DNA of 64,000 nucleotides. Origin: Ralstonia sp. SET104 (GTDB lineage Bacteria > Pseudomonadota > Gammaproteobacteria > Burkholderiales > Burkholderiaceae). Location of the stretch: NCBI RefSeq assembly GCF_003851545.1, contig NZ_BHVX01000008.1, positions 62,001 to 126,000 of the forward strand, read 5' to 3'. The notes beneath the pieces were generated by a model. It was not told where the DNA came from. It did no database searches and saw nothing but the letters and a program-made list of their open reading frames with translations. The translations under genes and the position numbers were made by a program. The first letter of the stretch is position 1, and each line of letters starts with the position of its first letter. Shown here piece by piece: positions 46,700-55,389 of the stretch.

Positions 46700-47140
46700 A
46701 TGACGCTCCCGTCGCCCAACGATTTCCCGCTGCTGTCCACCGACAAACTCCGCTATGGCGACACCGATCGCCAGGGCCACATTAACAACGCCGTCTTCGC
46801 TACCTATCTGGAAACGGGCCGCGTGGAAATGCTCTTCACGCCTGACAACCCGTTGGCCGCGCCCGGCTGCGAGTTCGTCATCGCCCAGCTCGTGCTCGAC
46901 TTCCGCAACGAGATTCTCTGGCCCGGCTCGGTACAGATCGGCACGCGCGTGGCGAGCGTCGGCCGCAGTTCTGTCAAGCTCGAACAGGCCATCTTTCAGA
47001 ACGGCCGCTGCGCCGCCACCTCGCAATCCGTGATCGTGCAGATCGAGGTTGCCACACGCCAATCGAGCCCCATTACCGATAGCGCACGCCAACGTCTTGG
47101 CGCACTCACCATCGCCCCGGCAGGCGCAGAAGCCGAGTGA
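46700..47140 (+). CDS. 4-hydroxybenzoyl-CoA-type acyl-CoA thioesterase
   Basis: 146 residues, hotdog fold. The catalytic motif LRYGDTDRQGHINNAVFATYLE holds the Asp (YGDTD) and the long helix. Substrate unknown; YbgC-like proteins act on short acyl-CoA. The frame runs 38 codons upstream, but the family begins at 46700. Confidence 0.87.
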   Translation: MTLPSPNDFPLLSTDKLRYGDTDRQGHINNAVFATYLETGRVEMLFTPDNPLAAPGCEFVIAQLVLDFRNEILWPGSVQIGTRVASVGRSSVKLEQAIFQNGRCAATSQSVIVQIEVATRQSSPITDSARQRLGALTIAPAGAEAE

Positions 47141-47249
47141 TGCATGGCCTACGCAAACGAGCGCTGCTGAAAAATTTTTAACTTTGTTTGCGCTCCTGCC
47201 ACTTGCCGGTGGGAAGATGACTCTCCCGTTCAACCTGGTGGAGATGACC

Positions 47250-47471
47250 ATGGGATTGTTGGATGAAGTGGGCAAGATCGCCGGCGCCGTCGCCGCCGTT
47301 GAAGCCGCCGAGAAAGTCGATCCGGATGCCGGCCTGCTGACCAAGGCTGTCGCAGCGGTCGCTGGTTTCAAGGGCGCCGGTGCGCTGGAAGAGATGCTGG
47401 AAAAGAAGGACGAAGCCAAGGCCGAAGGTGCCGAGGCGGCTTCGCAAGATGGAGCCGCGCCGCAGGCTTGA
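47250..47471 (+). CDS. Small alpha-helical protein of unknown function
   Basis: 73 residues: MGLLDEVGKIAGAVAAVEAA..., a helical first half and a Glu/Ala/Lys-rich acidic tail. GGTGGAG precedes ATG 47250 by six bases; ATG 47244 is an alternative. An intrinsic terminator follows, so it is a self-contained transcript. No family recognised. Confidence 0.6.
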   Translation: MGLLDEVGKIAGAVAAVEAAEKVDPDAGLLTKAVAAVAGFKGAGALEEMLEKKDEAKAEGAEAASQDGAAPQA

Positions 47472-47501
47472 TTGGCTTGCAGGCTCGAAAGGATTTGGGG
47501 G

Positions 47502-47528
47502 ACCCCGCCGGCTGGCGGGGTTTTTATT
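47502..47528 (+). terminator. Intrinsic terminator
   Basis: ACCCCGCC (47502-47509) pairs with GGCGGGGT (47514-47521), followed by TTTTATTT. Ends the small gene at 47250. Confidence 0.85.
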
Positions 47529-47565
47529 TGGCATGTTGAACAAGCCGACCGGATGGCCGAATACA

Positions 47566-47587
47566 TGCCAAATCCGTGCCAAATCCG
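47566..47587 (+). repeat. Two tandem copies of TGCCAAATCCG
   Basis: The 11-mer is repeated back to back at 47566-47576 and 47577-47587, at the edge where the sequence turns AT-rich. Could mark an island boundary or be a regulator site. Confidence 0.4.
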
Positions 47588-47717
47588 TGCATGCGCCGAT
47601 CACGCGGTTGAGCGCGCTGAGGCCGCCTGTGAAGTCGCCAGTGTTGCGATGCCGTGGCTGTTATTGATGACACACAGGCCCATGACCCCGGCGCACGGCG
47701 ATGGCACCGCCGCACAT

Positions 47718-48515
47718 TCAGCGTTCGAAAGCGGGGCTTGTTCGAGCCTTGGCTCCTGCGCTGGGACCGGGTTGCGGCGCCTCTACGCCTACGCAAAGGC
47801 TTGGGTGTTTCTCTGGCCACGGCGCCCGAAGCGGTTGTAGTTCATTCTGGTGCCTGCGAAGGTCAATCTGCGCCCTTATTTGCTGCATTTCATTCGCTTG
47901 CGCTATTTGTCGCGTAGCTGGATTTTCCCGCCCGAACCCGTTGGCGCGCGCCCTGGCTTCACGCTCTCCGGCGCGCTTCATCGTTTTCTCTATTTCTTTC
48001 TCTAGATGCGAGCGTCGCAAGGCTTCGTTGTCTTTGATCAGCTTGATATTTTTCTCAAAGCCGGGGAGCAAATGCTTCTGAAGCATTTCCATTTCATAAA
48101 CTTTCTTGTCAATTTTGTGTATGGCCACGATGACATTTTTGCTGAATTCTTCATCCTTTTTTGTGTTTTGAATGGTGTCGAAGTGTAAGGCGATCTCGCT
48201 GTTGAGGTACTTCAGGTTTTCGATTTTTCGGGTTTCCACATGAAGATTGTTTCTCTCTGGCATGGGAGATTGATTCGCGCGATTTAGTGTTTCTTCAATA
48301 AATAGCTGATTTTTTCTGAGAGTGTCCCATTTTATTATTTGCTCTACGGCTAATTTTATCTCTGGTGATGGCAATTTGTGCTGCGTTGCAATTGCCTTGA
48401 ACTGCTGAAGCATGGTATTCGTTTCGTATGTTGAATCGAGCGTTTGCGCCATCTGCTGCGTGGATGTATCTGAGGCGCCTTCATTACCATTGCCATTGTT
48501 TTTGGCTGGAATCAT
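47718..48515 (-). CDS. Unknown AT-rich protein, paralogue A
   Basis: 265 residues, no signal peptide or transmembrane helix. Gln/Asn/Ser-rich lead (MIPAKNNGNGNEG), a long charged helical body with heptad-like Leu/Ile (about 40-190), and a Pro-rich tail with PWPEKHPSLCVGVE and PQPGPS. It aligns along its length with the gene at 48826: LPSPEIKL with LSPHELQL, QIIKWDTLRKNQLFIEE with QIDQWNHIEKRQRFLEK, and the tail. TTG 48518 is an alternative start, since AAGGAGG (48532-48526) is nearer. No known family; AT content differs from the neighbours. Confidence 0.6.
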   Translation of the reverse strand: MIPAKNNGNGNEGASDTSTQQMAQTLDSTYETNTMLQQFKAIATQHKLPSPEIKLAVEQIIKWDTLRKNQLFIEETLNRANQSPMPERNNLHVETRKIENLKYLNSEIALHFDTIQNTKKDEEFSKNVIVAIHKIDKKVYEMEMLQKHLLPGFEKNIKLIKDNEALRRSHLEKEIEKTMKRAGEREARARANGFGRENPATRQIAQANEMQQIRAQIDLRRHQNELQPLRAPWPEKHPSLCVGVEAPQPGPSAGAKARTSPAFER

Positions 48516-48825
48516 CAATCAAATCCTCCTTCTGAAGTTCGAGATTTCAGAATAGAGGGTCGGCGGAGCCGGTGCCAACATTGACTTGTATAGATTTGTG
48601 ATGTGCTTCGGTTTGTGGGCCTCAATAGAAACCGTGTGGCCGCTTCCACAAGTGAGTGTTGCTTCACGTCCTGCTGTTCTTCACGCATGCTGTTCCTTGC
48701 GACCCGTCACCGCGGATGTTGCCCCATAAGCGCGCGCCTATATGACCCGATCGGTCGTTGATCGCGCGAGTCTTGCGGCTGCCAACGCCAGTCGTACCCA
48801 TCAATCATGTGACATACCAGTCCGT
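48516..48825. other. 310-bp gap between the paralogues
   Basis: Leader of paralogue A on the minus strand, with the ribosome site AAGGAGG at 48532-48526 and the shared upstream element at 48571-48601. No other coding frame is credible. Confidence 0.6.
48571..48601 (-). promoter_or_regulatory. Shared upstream element, copy A
   Basis: 31-bp stretch identical at 25 positions, without gaps, to 49813-49843 before paralogue B. Ends GGTGCCA and GATTTGTGA (plus-strand reading) are exactly 22 bp apart in both. Both lie roughly 55-90 bases before the start codon, so they probably hold a common promoter or regulator site. Confidence 0.55.
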
Positions 48826-49755
48826 TCAGCGCTCATGCGGAAGGCCCGGTGGTGCGATGGCTCCTGCTCTTGTGCTGGGGCCAGGCTGTGTCTCGACTCC
48901 GGCATCGAGGCAGAGGTCGGGCGGGACTTCGGGCCATGGCATTTGCAGGCGTTGCAGTTCGCTTTGCTGCCTGCTGATGTGAGTTTGTTCCCTGGCATGT
49001 TGTCGTTGTAAATGCACTTGCCTCGTCTTCAAGGCAGCCAGATTCTCTGGGCGAGACTCTGCAATACATTTTTGCTCGATCTTCTGAATAAGGGTTCCAA
49101 GCTGCCCCGCTTGCTTCATGCTGAGTTCCAGCATCGCATTGTTGTCACTAAGGCGCTGGATTTCATCCAATTGGATGATTTCTTTAGTATTGGATAGGCT
49201 GTGGGCGAATTTATCTTGGTTTTGTTTTATTTTTGATAGCGCGGTGTCGAGATCAGGTGATTTGGTGGCGAGATGCTGGCGGATCGTGCCGTCGATCATG
49301 GCGCGTCTCATGTCTTCGAAATTCCCAATGATTTCGTGCTCTGCTTTTTTAAATTTCTTAATGGCGCGGAAATCAGATTGAAATCTGATCTTCACAAAAC
49401 ACGGGGAGAGTTGCGCGCGCTCAAATATTTTTTCCAAAAACCGCTGTCTTTTTTCTATGTGATTCCATTGATCTATTTGCGCGTGAATCAATTGAAGTTC
49501 ATGCGGGGATAGATCTGCATTTATTTTTTTCGCTTCAGTTTGCAAAAATTCATTCGTCGTTCCAGTCGCCGGGGGAGGCTGCATCATTCCTTGTGATGAT
49601 TCGCCTTGCAGCAGTTCATAAATTGCTTCTGTTTGCCGTGGCGTCAGGTATTCCGCCATGGCTTGCTGCGCCAATGCTTGCAGATTGTTCTCTTCGCTTT
49701 GGGCGGGTGCCTCTGAAGATTGACTGGAAAAGACGTTGTTTGCTGCTGGCATCAT
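48826..49755 (-). CDS. Unknown AT-rich protein, paralogue B
   Basis: 309 residues. Lead MMPAANNVFSSQSSEAPA (Ser/Gln-rich, probably disordered), then YLTPRQTEAIYELLQ, a long helical charged body, and a tail with MPWPEVPPDLCLDAG and VETQPGPS, matching paralogue A. No signal peptide, no transmembrane helix, no catalytic motif seen. Start 49755 is chosen because MMPAANN mirrors the partner's MMIPAKNN; the frame also opens at 49764. Foreign by composition; the intact frames suggest function. Function unknown. Confidence 0.6.
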   Translation of the reverse strand: MMPAANNVFSSQSSEAPAQSEENNLQALAQQAMAEYLTPRQTEAIYELLQGESSQGMMQPPPATGTTNEFLQTEAKKINADLSPHELQLIHAQIDQWNHIEKRQRFLEKIFERAQLSPCFVKIRFQSDFRAIKKFKKAEHEIIGNFEDMRRAMIDGTIRQHLATKSPDLDTALSKIKQNQDKFAHSLSNTKEIIQLDEIQRLSDNNAMLELSMKQAGQLGTLIQKIEQKCIAESRPENLAALKTRQVHLQRQHAREQTHISRQQSELQRLQMPWPEVPPDLCLDAGVETQPGPSTRAGAIAPPGLPHER

Positions 49756-49812
49756 GGGCTGCATCCTCTTCTACGAAATTCAGGATTTTCAGCGTAGGCT
49801 CCCAATTGGGCG

Positions 49813-49843
49813 GGTGCCATCCTTTGCATGTATTGATTTGTGA
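49813..49843 (-). promoter_or_regulatory. Shared upstream element, copy B
   Basis: Counterpart of 48571-48601; begins GGTGCCA and ends GATTTGTGA on the plus strand. Sited in the 270-bp gap between paralogue B and the VOC gene. Confidence 0.55.
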
Positions 49844-50025
49844 CCTCACCGAGATGCAGGCCACCGGCATTCGTGAACGGCTTTATCGATGCCATCGACG
49901 CATCCTCCGGGCAGGCGGGGATGCCAGCAATAAGCCGCTGCCAAGCCGATCTCCAGAAAACACCGTAGCGTGCGCTGTGGCATTCTGGCGCCTCCTGTTT
50001 CAGACGCACACCAACGGGAGCCAGC

Positions 50026-50684
50026 TTGAAGATCGATCACATTGCCTTCGCCGCGCGATCCCTCGACCAAGCGAAGGCGTATGCCTCGCAGGTGTTTGGC
50101 GTGGCGTTGCCTGCGGGGGCCGGCATCCTTTGATGGGAACGCACAATCTGGTCACGCGGATCGCGCCCGGTGTTTTTCTGGAATTCATCGCCATTGACCC
50201 CGAGGCGCTTGCGCCAAACAGGACGCGCTGGTTTGCGCTCGACCGTCTGATGCGGGAAGGCAAACTGGAAGATGCGCCGCAGTTGCTTGGCTGGGTTGCC
50301 AGCCTTCCCGGTCTGGCGCGCAACAACGCAATCCAGTCGCCGCAGCACGAGCTGCTTGAAGTGTCTCGCGGCGATTTGCGGTGGCACTTCTTCCACCGGG
50401 CAGATGGTGAGCCCGAAGCAGGCGGATGCTTGCCTGCCTTCATCGACTGGGCTGGCGGCAAAAGCCCCGCCGACAAGATGCAGGATGTTGGGCTGCGCCT
50501 GAACCGATTCCAACTCGCGCATCCAGAGATGGCCGCCATTCGCACCAAGCTCCATGGCCTCGGATGGGCTGCTGCCAGCCCCGAGAACCGATACGTTGAA
50601 TTTGCCGATGCGGCGCGGCCGGCATTGACGCTCGTGCTCGATACGCCGAATGGGCGGGTGCAGATCGAAGGCGGCGGTCTGTAA
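50026..50684 (+). pseudogene. VOC/glyoxalase-like protein split by a one-base frameshift
   Basis: TTG 50026 follows CGGGAG by 5 bases and reads LKIDHIAFAARSLDQAKAYA then SQVFGVALPAG before a stop at 50131. One extra G in the run at 50115-50119 would continue in frame as GGRHPLMGTHNLVTRI..., the standard glyoxalase-like (PF13468-type) sequence, to 50684. The downstream part is intact (RVQIEGGGL end), and the stop overlaps ATG 50133 (TGATG). So it is a recent frameshift, a sequencing error, or a site of -1 frameshifting. Confidence 0.72.
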
Positions 50685-50694
50685 CGGCCACCGG

Positions 50695-51603
50695 TCAGGC
50701 GGCGCGCCGCTCTCCCAGCCGCTGCCCCACCTGCTGCCCCACCTGCTGCCGCGTAGAAAACCCGTCTCGCACACACTGCCCCAGCGCCTGCGCCGCAGCA
50801 CTCGCACCCTGCGCGGGCAGTAGCAGGCTGATGGCAAACATCGGCAGTTCAGGCAAGCCGGTTTCTGGCCCGAGGATGTCCAGGTCCGCCGGCACTGTGG
50901 GCGTCAGCCACGCGGTGACGGCCAGCCCGGTGCGCACCGTGGCGGTGGTCGCCTCGATGTTGCCGCTCTCAAACACCGTGCGCCATTCGATGCGGTGCTC
51001 CCCCAGCGCCTTGAGCACGCGGGCGCGAAAGGCGCAACTCTCGTCCACCATCGACAGCGGCAGTGGCCGTTTCGCATGCACGTTGCCGCCACGTGCACCA
51101 ACCCACACCAGACGCTCCACGCACAGGCATTCGCCGGTCGCCTCGTCCACCGGGGCTTCGACCACGGCGACGTCCAGTTCGCCGCGCGCGATACCTTCAG
51201 CCAAGTCAGGCGAGGTACCGCACACGATGGTCAGTTCCACCGATGGCCACGCCTCAGTAAAGGCCTTGAAAATCGGCGGGAAGACGGTGCCGACCAGGTC
51301 ATACGGCACGCCCAGGCGCACCGGGCCTTGCAGCGGGCGTGCGGCCATGTCGGCCCAGATTTCGTCGTTGAGGGCGAGCAGCCGTTTGGCCCGGCCGAGA
51401 AAGCGTTCCCCCGCGTGGGTGAGTTCGAGCCGGCGGCCGTCGCGCGCGAACAAGCGGCATTCGAAGGCGTCTTCGAGCCGCTTGATCTGCTGGCTGATGG
51501 CCCCCTGCGTGAGGTGCAGCGCGTTGGCCGCGACCGTCATGCTGGCGTTTTCCGCCACGGCAACGAAGGTGCGGACAAGGGTGATGTCGAGGTTCTTGGC
51601 CAT
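50695..51603 (-). CDS. LysR-family transcriptional regulator
   Basis: 302 residues. Helix-turn-helix DITLVRTFVAVAENASMTVAANALHLTQGAISQQIKRLE, then a periplasmic-binding-protein-like effector domain (GPVRLGVPYDLVGTVFPPI...). Odd Gln-Val-Gly repeats near the C-terminus (QQVGQQVGQRLGERRAA). It follows the aldehyde dehydrogenase gene on the same strand and may control it. Confidence 0.88.
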   Translation of the reverse strand: MAKNLDITLVRTFVAVAENASMTVAANALHLTQGAISQQIKRLEDAFECRLFARDGRRLELTHAGERFLGRAKRLLALNDEIWADMAARPLQGPVRLGVPYDLVGTVFPPIFKAFTEAWPSVELTIVCGTSPDLAEGIARGELDVAVVEAPVDEATGECLCVERLVWVGARGGNVHAKRPLPLSMVDESCAFRARVLKALGEHRIEWRTVFESGNIEATTATVRTGLAVTAWLTPTVPADLDILGPETGLPELPMFAISLLLPAQGASAAAQALGQCVRDGFSTRQQVGQQVGQRLGERRAA

Positions 51604-51661
51604 CGCTGCATTCTAGGTGCTAATGCGTCAGGCCAAAAACCTCGCGGTTGCTAATGGCTTG

Positions 51662-53086
51662 TCAGCGCACCAGCAGCTTTATCATTGCGTCGAACGTCTT
51701 GCCGTATGGCGCGCGGAACATGCCCAGCCCATTGAGCTTGGCTTGCCTGAACACCGGCTTCATCTTTGAGAACCGCTCAAACCCGTGGATGCCGTGGTAC
51801 GCGCCCATGCCGCTGGCGCCCACGCCGCCAAACGGCAGGTCGTCTTGCGCTACGTGCAGCAGCGTCTCGTTGATGCACACGCCGCCGGCAATGGTGCTGG
51901 CCATCACGCGGTCGACGGTGCTGCTGCTGCGCTCGAACACATACAGCGCCAGCGGGCGCGGGCGCGCGTTGATGTAGGCGAGCGCTTCGTCCAGTGTGCG
52001 GTACGGCACCAAGGGCAGCAGCGGGCCGAAAATCTCTTCCTGCATCACGCGCATGTCGTCGGTGCCGCCGGTGATGAGTGCGGGCGGGAACTGGCGCGTG
52101 GCGTCATTGGGCGCCACGTCGGTGAGCGGCAGCACCTGTGCGCCCTGCTCGCGTGCCTCGTCGGCCATGCGCGTCATGCGCTGGAAGTGGCGCGGGCTGA
52201 TGAGCGTGGTGTAGTCGCGGTTGGCGGCCATGTTTGGGTACATCTTGCCGACCAGCTTGCGTGCGGAATCAATGAAGCGTTGCTCGGTGCCGGCCGGCAG
52301 CAGCACGTAGTCGGGCGCCACGCATGTCTGCCCGGCGTTGAGCAGCTTGCCGACCAGTGTGCGTTCTACCGCGCGATCAAAGTCTGCATCGGGCCCGATG
52401 AGGGTGGGCGACTTGCCGCCGAGTTCCAGCGTAACGGGCGTGAGGTTGTCGGCCGCCGCGCGCATGACGTGGTGGCCGACGTTGGTCGATCCCGTAAACA
52501 GCAGATGGTCGAACGGCAGGCGAGAAAAGGCTTCCGCAACGGCGGCATCGCCATTGACGACGCGCACTTCATCGGCGGCAAAGTGGCGCTCGATCAGATC
52601 AGCAAACAACGCAGAAAAACGCGGTGTGTATTCCGACAGCTTGACCATTGCCCGGTTGCCCGCCGCGAGTGCAGATACCAGCGGCCCGATGGTCAGATAG
52701 ATCGGGTAGTTCCACGGCACGACGATGCCCGCCACGCCCAGCGGCTGCGGAATCAACCGCGTGCTGGCGGGCCGGAACCACAGGCTCACGCCGCGCCGCT
52801 GCACGCGCATCCAGCGTTTGCCGTGTGAGAGCGCGTGCTTGATGCCGTCCACGCTCGGGAAGATTTCCAGCAGCTCGGTTTCCTGTCGTGAGCGGTTGCC
52901 GAAGTCTGCGCTGACGGCCTGGGCGATGGCCTCGCGGTTATCCATGACGAGGCGCTTGAGCCGCGCGAGCCTGTCGCGGCGCACTGGCCACGCGGGCAGC
53001 ATGTCGGCCTGATGAGCGGCACGCATGGCTTCGAAGGTCTGCTGCATGCGCAGCAAGTGCGGGGCGGGCAGGTCGGCAGGTTGCAT
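51662..53086 (-). CDS. Coniferyl-aldehyde-type aldehyde dehydrogenase
   Basis: 474 residues. Catalytic Cys in LLNAGQTCVAPDYVLLP, Glu in TLELGGKSP, NAD-binding LFTGSTNVGHHV, and IVVPWNYPIYLTIGPLVSALA. The class-3-like form without the usual longer N-terminus matches coniferyl aldehyde dehydrogenases of betaproteobacteria. ATG 53086 follows CAGGAG by 7 bases; the frame extends 138 codons beyond but those are not ALDH. Oxidises an aldehyde to the acid with NAD. Confidence 0.88.
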   Translation of the reverse strand: MQPADLPAPHLLRMQQTFEAMRAAHQADMLPAWPVRRDRLARLKRLVMDNREAIAQAVSADFGNRSRQETELLEIFPSVDGIKHALSHGKRWMRVQRRGVSLWFRPASTRLIPQPLGVAGIVVPWNYPIYLTIGPLVSALAAGNRAMVKLSEYTPRFSALFADLIERHFAADEVRVVNGDAAVAEAFSRLPFDHLLFTGSTNVGHHVMRAAADNLTPVTLELGGKSPTLIGPDADFDRAVERTLVGKLLNAGQTCVAPDYVLLPAGTEQRFIDSARKLVGKMYPNMAANRDYTTLISPRHFQRMTRMADEAREQGAQVLPLTDVAPNDATRQFPPALITGGTDDMRVMQEEIFGPLLPLVPYRTLDEALAYINARPRPLALYVFERSSSTVDRVMASTIAGGVCINETLLHVAQDDLPFGGVGASGMGAYHGIHGFERFSKMKPVFRQAKLNGLGMFRAPYGKTFDAMIKLLVR

Positions 53087-53468
53087 GGCGTGCTCCTGGC
53101 AGGGTGGGCGAAGCCCGGGGTGGGAGAGGTCGGTTGGCAGATAGGTGCAATTGCCAACGAGTATGGTCGCCCGGGCGGCCTTCAACGGGCTGATACGGCA
53201 GCGCCGTGTGCGGCACGGCCCGCTCGTACGGGTGCGCGCACACGTGTGTGAGGCGCGGTTTGCTGCGATGCGGCAATCGCAGGATCCGCGCCTCGGCAGC
53301 GATTGCCGCCCCAGCTTCACCGGCATTGCTGCATGCCATCGAGCGATGCTTCTAATGCGGGTAAGCCCCGCCGTTTGAAACAACCCGGAGCGCCTAGGAT
53401 GTGGGTTCATGACCGGCAATAAGCCGGCGGCGGCGCTCGCCCAATAAAAAATCCATCCGGAGACACCC
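53087..53468. other. 382-bp divergent gap
   Basis: Between the aldehyde dehydrogenase and GMC oxidoreductase. Holds the inverted pair TTGGCA (53134-53139) and TGCCAA (53152-53157), a plausible operator. AATAAAAAATCC lies just before the GMC ribosome site CCGGAG. No credible gene. Confidence 0.5.
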
Positions 53469-55217
53469 ATGGCCACTGATTTGCCCACCTCCGCCCTCAC
53501 CTTCGATTACGTCATCGTCGGCGCCGGTTCGGCCGGTTGCGCTCTCGCCAGCAGGCTGACCGAAGACCCCGACGTGACGGTTGCGCTGCTGGAAGCGGGG
53601 CCGCACGACCATCACCTCTCGGTGTGGGTACCGGCCGGGTGCGCAGCGTCGCTGCCGTTCAAAAACAAGCGCAACTATGGGTTTGAGACTGTGCCGCAAG
53701 CGGGCCTGGGCGGGCGTCAGGGGTATCAGCCGCGCGGGCGCGGGCTGGGCGGCAGCTCGTCGCTCAACGCGATGATCTATATCCGCGGCACCCCCAACGA
53801 TTACAACCACTGGGCCGAACAAGGCTGCACCGGCTGGAGCTGGAACGACGTGCTGCCCTACTTCAAGCGCTCAGAAGGCAACGAGCGCTTTGCCGGCCGC
53901 GATGACGACGCGCTGCACGGCGGCACCGGCCCGCTGCACGTAAGCGACCTGCGTACCGGCAATCCGATCGCACAACGCTTTGTTGATGCCGGCGTGGCTG
54001 CAGGCTACCGCCGCAACAACGATTTCAACGGCCCGGATCAGGAAGGCGTCGGCCCATATCAGGTCACGCAGCACAATGGCGAACGCTGGAACGCCGCACG
54101 CGCCTATCTGCATGGCGGCGACAAGGCCGACACCACCTTCAGCCGCAACCGCCGCCAGTTGACGGTGATGCCCGAAACGCAGGCGCTGCGCATCATCTTT
54201 GAGGGCAAGCGTGCGGCGGGCGTGGTGGTGGAGCGCGCGGGCCGCACCGAAACGCTGCATGCGCGCCGCGAAGTCGTCGTGTCTTCCGGCGCGTTCGGCT
54301 CGCCGCAGTTGCTGATGGCCTCGGGCGTTGGCCCGGCCGAACATCTGCGCTCGCTCGGCATTCCGGTTGTGCATGACCTGCCCGGCGTCGGCCAGAATCT
54401 GCAGGACCATCTCGACATCATCCTGCACAAGAAGGTCTTCAACCTTGACCTGATCGGCTATTCCGCGCGCGGCAGCGCCCACATGCTGGGCGAGATTCTG
54501 CGCTACCGGCGCGAGCGGCGCGGCATGCTCGCCACCAACTTTGCTGAGGCCGGCGGCTTCATCAAGAGCCGCCCCGATCTGGCCGAACCCGACCTGCAAC
54601 TGCATTTCGTGGTCGCCATGGCCGACAACCACAATCGCACGTTCAACTACGGCCACGGCTATTCGTGCCACGTGTGCGTGCTGCGCCCGAAGAGCCGAGG
54701 CGAGGTGCGCCTGGCCTCGGCCGACACGCGCGAGGCACCGCTGATCGACCCGCGCTTCCTCTCAGACCCTGGCGACATGGCTGGTATGCTCGCCGGTTTC
54801 CGTGCCGTGAAGAGCATCTTCGCGCAGCGTCCGCTGGCCGATCTGGGCGGGCGTGAGTTGTATTCGGGAAACCTCCGCGGCGACGGGTCGGATGACGAAG
54901 CCGTGCGCGCGCTCATCCGCCAGCATGCCGACACCATCTACCACCCCGTCGGCACCTGCAAGATGGGCAGCGCAGACGATGCCATGGCCGTGGTGGACCC
55001 AGAACTGCGCGTGCGTGGCCTGACCGGCCTGCGCGTGATCGATGGCTCGGTCATGCCGACGCTGATTGGCGGCAACACCAACGCGCCGATCATCATGATT
55101 GCCGAGCGCGCCGCAGATTTGATGCGCCACGCAGATTTGATGCGCCAATATGGGCGCCCAACGCAGAATGTGCTGACGAGCACCCCCGCACAAGCCACGC
55201 CGGCCGAAGTCCACTGA
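53469..55217 (+). CDS. GMC-family oxidoreductase (choline/alcohol dehydrogenase type)
   Basis: 582 residues. FAD-binding DYVIVGAGSAGCALASRLTED at 13-33, GRGLGGSSSLNAMIYIRG, and the C-terminal catalytic His in TIYHPVGTCKMGS plus GGNTNAPIIMIAE. Oxidises an alcohol to the aldehyde; paired divergently with an aldehyde dehydrogenase, the two could form a two-step oxidation. Substrate not shown; could be an alkanol/aromatic alcohol rather than choline. Confidence 0.9.
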   Translation: MATDLPTSALTFDYVIVGAGSAGCALASRLTEDPDVTVALLEAGPHDHHLSVWVPAGCAASLPFKNKRNYGFETVPQAGLGGRQGYQPRGRGLGGSSSLNAMIYIRGTPNDYNHWAEQGCTGWSWNDVLPYFKRSEGNERFAGRDDDALHGGTGPLHVSDLRTGNPIAQRFVDAGVAAGYRRNNDFNGPDQEGVGPYQVTQHNGERWNAARAYLHGGDKADTTFSRNRRQLTVMPETQALRIIFEGKRAAGVVVERAGRTETLHARREVVVSSGAFGSPQLLMASGVGPAEHLRSLGIPVVHDLPGVGQNLQDHLDIILHKKVFNLDLIGYSARGSAHMLGEILRYRRERRGMLATNFAEAGGFIKSRPDLAEPDLQLHFVVAMADNHNRTFNYGHGYSCHVCVLRPKSRGEVRLASADTREAPLIDPRFLSDPGDMAGMLAGFRAVKSIFAQRPLADLGGRELYSGNLRGDGSDDEAVRALIRQHADTIYHPVGTCKMGSADDAMAVVDPELRVRGLTGLRVIDGSVMPTLIGGNTNAPIIMIAERAADLMRHADLMRQYGRPTQNVLTSTPAQATPAEVH

Positions 55218-55389
55218 GTGGAGGCGCCGGGGCCAGCAAGACGAGCCTTGGCGCCGCCGCGGGCACACCGACGGTTTGGCCGTGCCCTGCGCCCTATGCG
55301 GCGCCTTGCGCCTCTGTTGCCGGGAGGAAAAGGCAAGAGCGAAGGCAAGAGCGGTTTCAAGCCCCAAGCGCAACGCTAAGCGACAGCGG

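Noticed and set aside
48571-48577. Sigma-54 promoter because of TGGCACC in the shared element
   Set aside because: The -24 like TGGCAC is not followed by a TTGC -12 box at the right spacing in either copy.
48519-49900. Type III secretion (hrp-box TTCG-N16-TTCG) promoter before the paralogues
   Set aside because: No properly spaced TTCG pair was found on the minus strand upstream of either gene.
50115-50119. Phase-variable G tract
   Set aside because: Five G is short for slipped-strand phase variation; a fixed mutation or read error is simpler.
53087-53500. N-terminal extension of the aldehyde dehydrogenase by 138 codons
   Set aside because: The extra part has no ALDH similarity; ATG 53086 has its own CAGGAG site and gives normal family length.
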